A DNA stretch of 64,000 bases, taken from positions 372,001 through 436,000 of the forward strand of contig NZ_PNCO02000002.1 in assembly GCF_005886105.2 (NCBI RefSeq). The letters run 5' to 3'. Both the position numbers and the translations under genes were made by a program. Below the pieces are notes generated by a model, which was not told the DNA's origin, searched no databases, and saw nothing but the letters and a program-made list of their open reading frames with translations. The DNA is from Pseudoalteromonas galatheae. GTDB lineage: Bacteria > Pseudomonadota > Gammaproteobacteria > Enterobacterales > Alteromonadaceae. Of this stretch, positions 63,025 through 64,000 are shown piece by piece. The stretch's first letter is position 1. Every line of letters starts with the position of its first letter.

Positions 63025-64000
63025 TTAAAGGGACTTAATTCCCATATTGTAAAGCGTAAAGCCATAAATATCGGCATACTGTTCAATCGTTTTGCTTATT
63101 GGTGTGCCTGCGCCGTGCCCGGCATTGGTTTCGATACGAATAAGCGTCGGATTTGGACCTGTGTGTTTGCTTTGTAGCTCAGCTGCAAACTTGTAAGAGT
63201 GTGCAGGTACTACGCGGTCGTCATGGTCACCTGTTGTGATCATGGTTGCCGGATAATTTACACCAGCCTTTACGTTATGCACAGGTGAATAACCTTTCAG
63301 GTATTCAAACATCTCTTTGTTGTCTTCCGCTGTACCGTAGTCGTAAGCCCAGCCAGCTCCAGCAGTAAAGGTGTGATAACGCAGCATATCAAGTACCCCA
63401 ACCGCTGGCACTGCAACTTTGAATAGGTCTGGACGTTGCAACATCGTTGCACCTACTAACAAGCCACCGTTTGAACCGCCGTTAATTGCAAGCTTTTCAC
63501 TTGAAGTATAGTTTTCGGATACTAAATATTCGCCTGCAGCAATAAAGTCATCAAAGACGTTTTGCTTCTGCATTTGAGTCCCTGCTTTGTGCCACTTTTT
63601 ACCATACTCACCACCGCCACGTAAGTTTGCTACGGCATAAACACCACCCAGCTCTAACCAAGCTGCACGTGTCGGGCTAAAGTAAGGCTTAAGACTGACA
63701 TTAAATCCACCGTAACCGTATAGTAGCGTTGGGTTATTACCATCTAACTTCAGCCCTTTTTTATGGGTGATGATCATCGGTACGCGGGTGCCATCTTTTG
63801 AGGTGTAAAAAACTTGCTTAGACACGTAAGCATCTGAATCAAAGTCTACTTTATCTGAGCTATATAATTCGCTGGTGCCTGACTTTGCATTGAAAGCAAA
63901 AATCGATCTTGGCGTTTTGTAGTTGGTGAATGAGTAATAGAGTACTTCGTCTTCTTCCTCACCACTAAAGCCACTCGCTGTACCTACTCCTGGAAGGGTG
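63025..64000 (-). CDS. Prolyl oligopeptidase (S9A), N-terminus outside the window
   Basis: The C-terminal 324 residues of a prolyl endopeptidase. The frame is open to the edge of the window, so the ATG at 63825 is internal. The catalytic serine is in [13 protein letters not shown], aspartate in [15 protein letters not shown] and histidine in [36 protein letters not shown] is the oxyanion-side segment of the family. The preceding sequence ([14 protein letters not shown]) is the end of the beta-propeller. Whether a signal peptide exists cannot be seen. Confidence 0.93.
   Translation of the reverse strand, partial: TLPGVGTASGFSGEEEDEVLYYSFTNYKTPRSIFAFNAKSGTSELYSSDKVDFDSDAYVSKQVFYTSKDGTRVPMIITHKKGLKLDGNNPTLLYGYGGFNVSLKPYFSPTRAAWLELGGVYAVANLRGGGEYGKKWHKAGTQMQKQNVFDDFIAAGEYLVSENYTSSEKLAINGGSNGGLLVGATMLQRPDLFKVAVPAVGVLDMLRYHTFTAGAGWAYDYGTAEDNKEMFEYLKGYSPVHNVKAGVNYPATMITTGDHDDRVVPAHSYKFAAELQSKHTGPNPTLIRIETNAGHGAGTPISKTIEQYADIYGFTLYNMGIKSL

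Overview
The window looks like the chromosome of a marine gammaproteobacterium, most probably Pseudoalteromonas or a close relative. This is inferred from gene content and moderate-to-low GC: a PepSY/DUF3649/DUF3325 iron operon, glutathionyl-hydroquinone reductase, a peroxiredoxin-glutaredoxin hybrid, a mntP gene with its Mn riboswitch, many two-component and c-di-GMP proteins, and a type VI secretion tip gene. No rRNA, tRNA, CRISPR array or intact insertion sequence was seen. Both edge genes are cut: a HAD hydrolase at the left and a prolyl oligopeptidase at the right.

Layout. 1-9.5 kb: small regulator/enzyme pairs, including TetR with a reductase and LysR with a MATE pump, each pair separated by a perfect palindrome. 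9.5-12.3 kb: a phased array of 21-bp repeats, then a leftward iron-type membrane operon with a Fur-like box. 12.4-20.4 kb: uracil-DNA glycosylase-like protein, QorB and LysR, DoxX, an ABC-2 exporter, pirin and a glutathionyl-hydroquinone reductase. 20.5-32.2 kb: a large hybrid kinase, an M3 peptidase lipoprotein, a 38-residue Lys-rich peptide gene, mntP with a yybP-ykoY riboswitch, nitrilase, AlkB-like protein, and a NtrY/NtrC-like pair. 32.2-36.8 kb: an HlyD/MacB-type export operon behind a sigma-54-like promoter and an upstream palindrome, presumably driven by that pair. 36.9-41.3 kb: four signalling proteins with c-di-GMP domains. 41.4-44.6 kb: flavin disulfide reductase, peroxiredoxin-glutaredoxin and DinB proteins.

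44.7-53.5 kb is the accessory region and the most interesting part. Read leftward, it is a decayed evolved VgrG with a C-terminal PoNe-like PD-(D/E)xK nuclease domain, two broken PoNi-type immunity genes (DUF1910/DUF1911), a broken GAD-like/DUF1851 immunity gene, then an orphan cassette. The orphan holds a second copy of the pre-toxin linker (180 bp, about 91% identical, no gaps), a truncated toxin tip and an intact small acidic immunity-like gene. Frameshifts are dense here and not apparent elsewhere. Beside it lies a 1.6-kb array of diverged repeats. One repeat is interrupted by a 160-bp MITE-like element whose second copy sits at 42.9 kb in opposite orientation, and the neighbouring repeat unit supplies the uninterrupted site.

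53.5-64 kb returns to ordinary genes: a DGSGN-repeat solenoid lipoprotein, an MBL-fold hydrolase, a hybrid kinase with a separate Hpt partner, a TetR-controlled ABC exporter with a 42-bp operator, a GNAT protein, Rof and the prolyl oligopeptidase.
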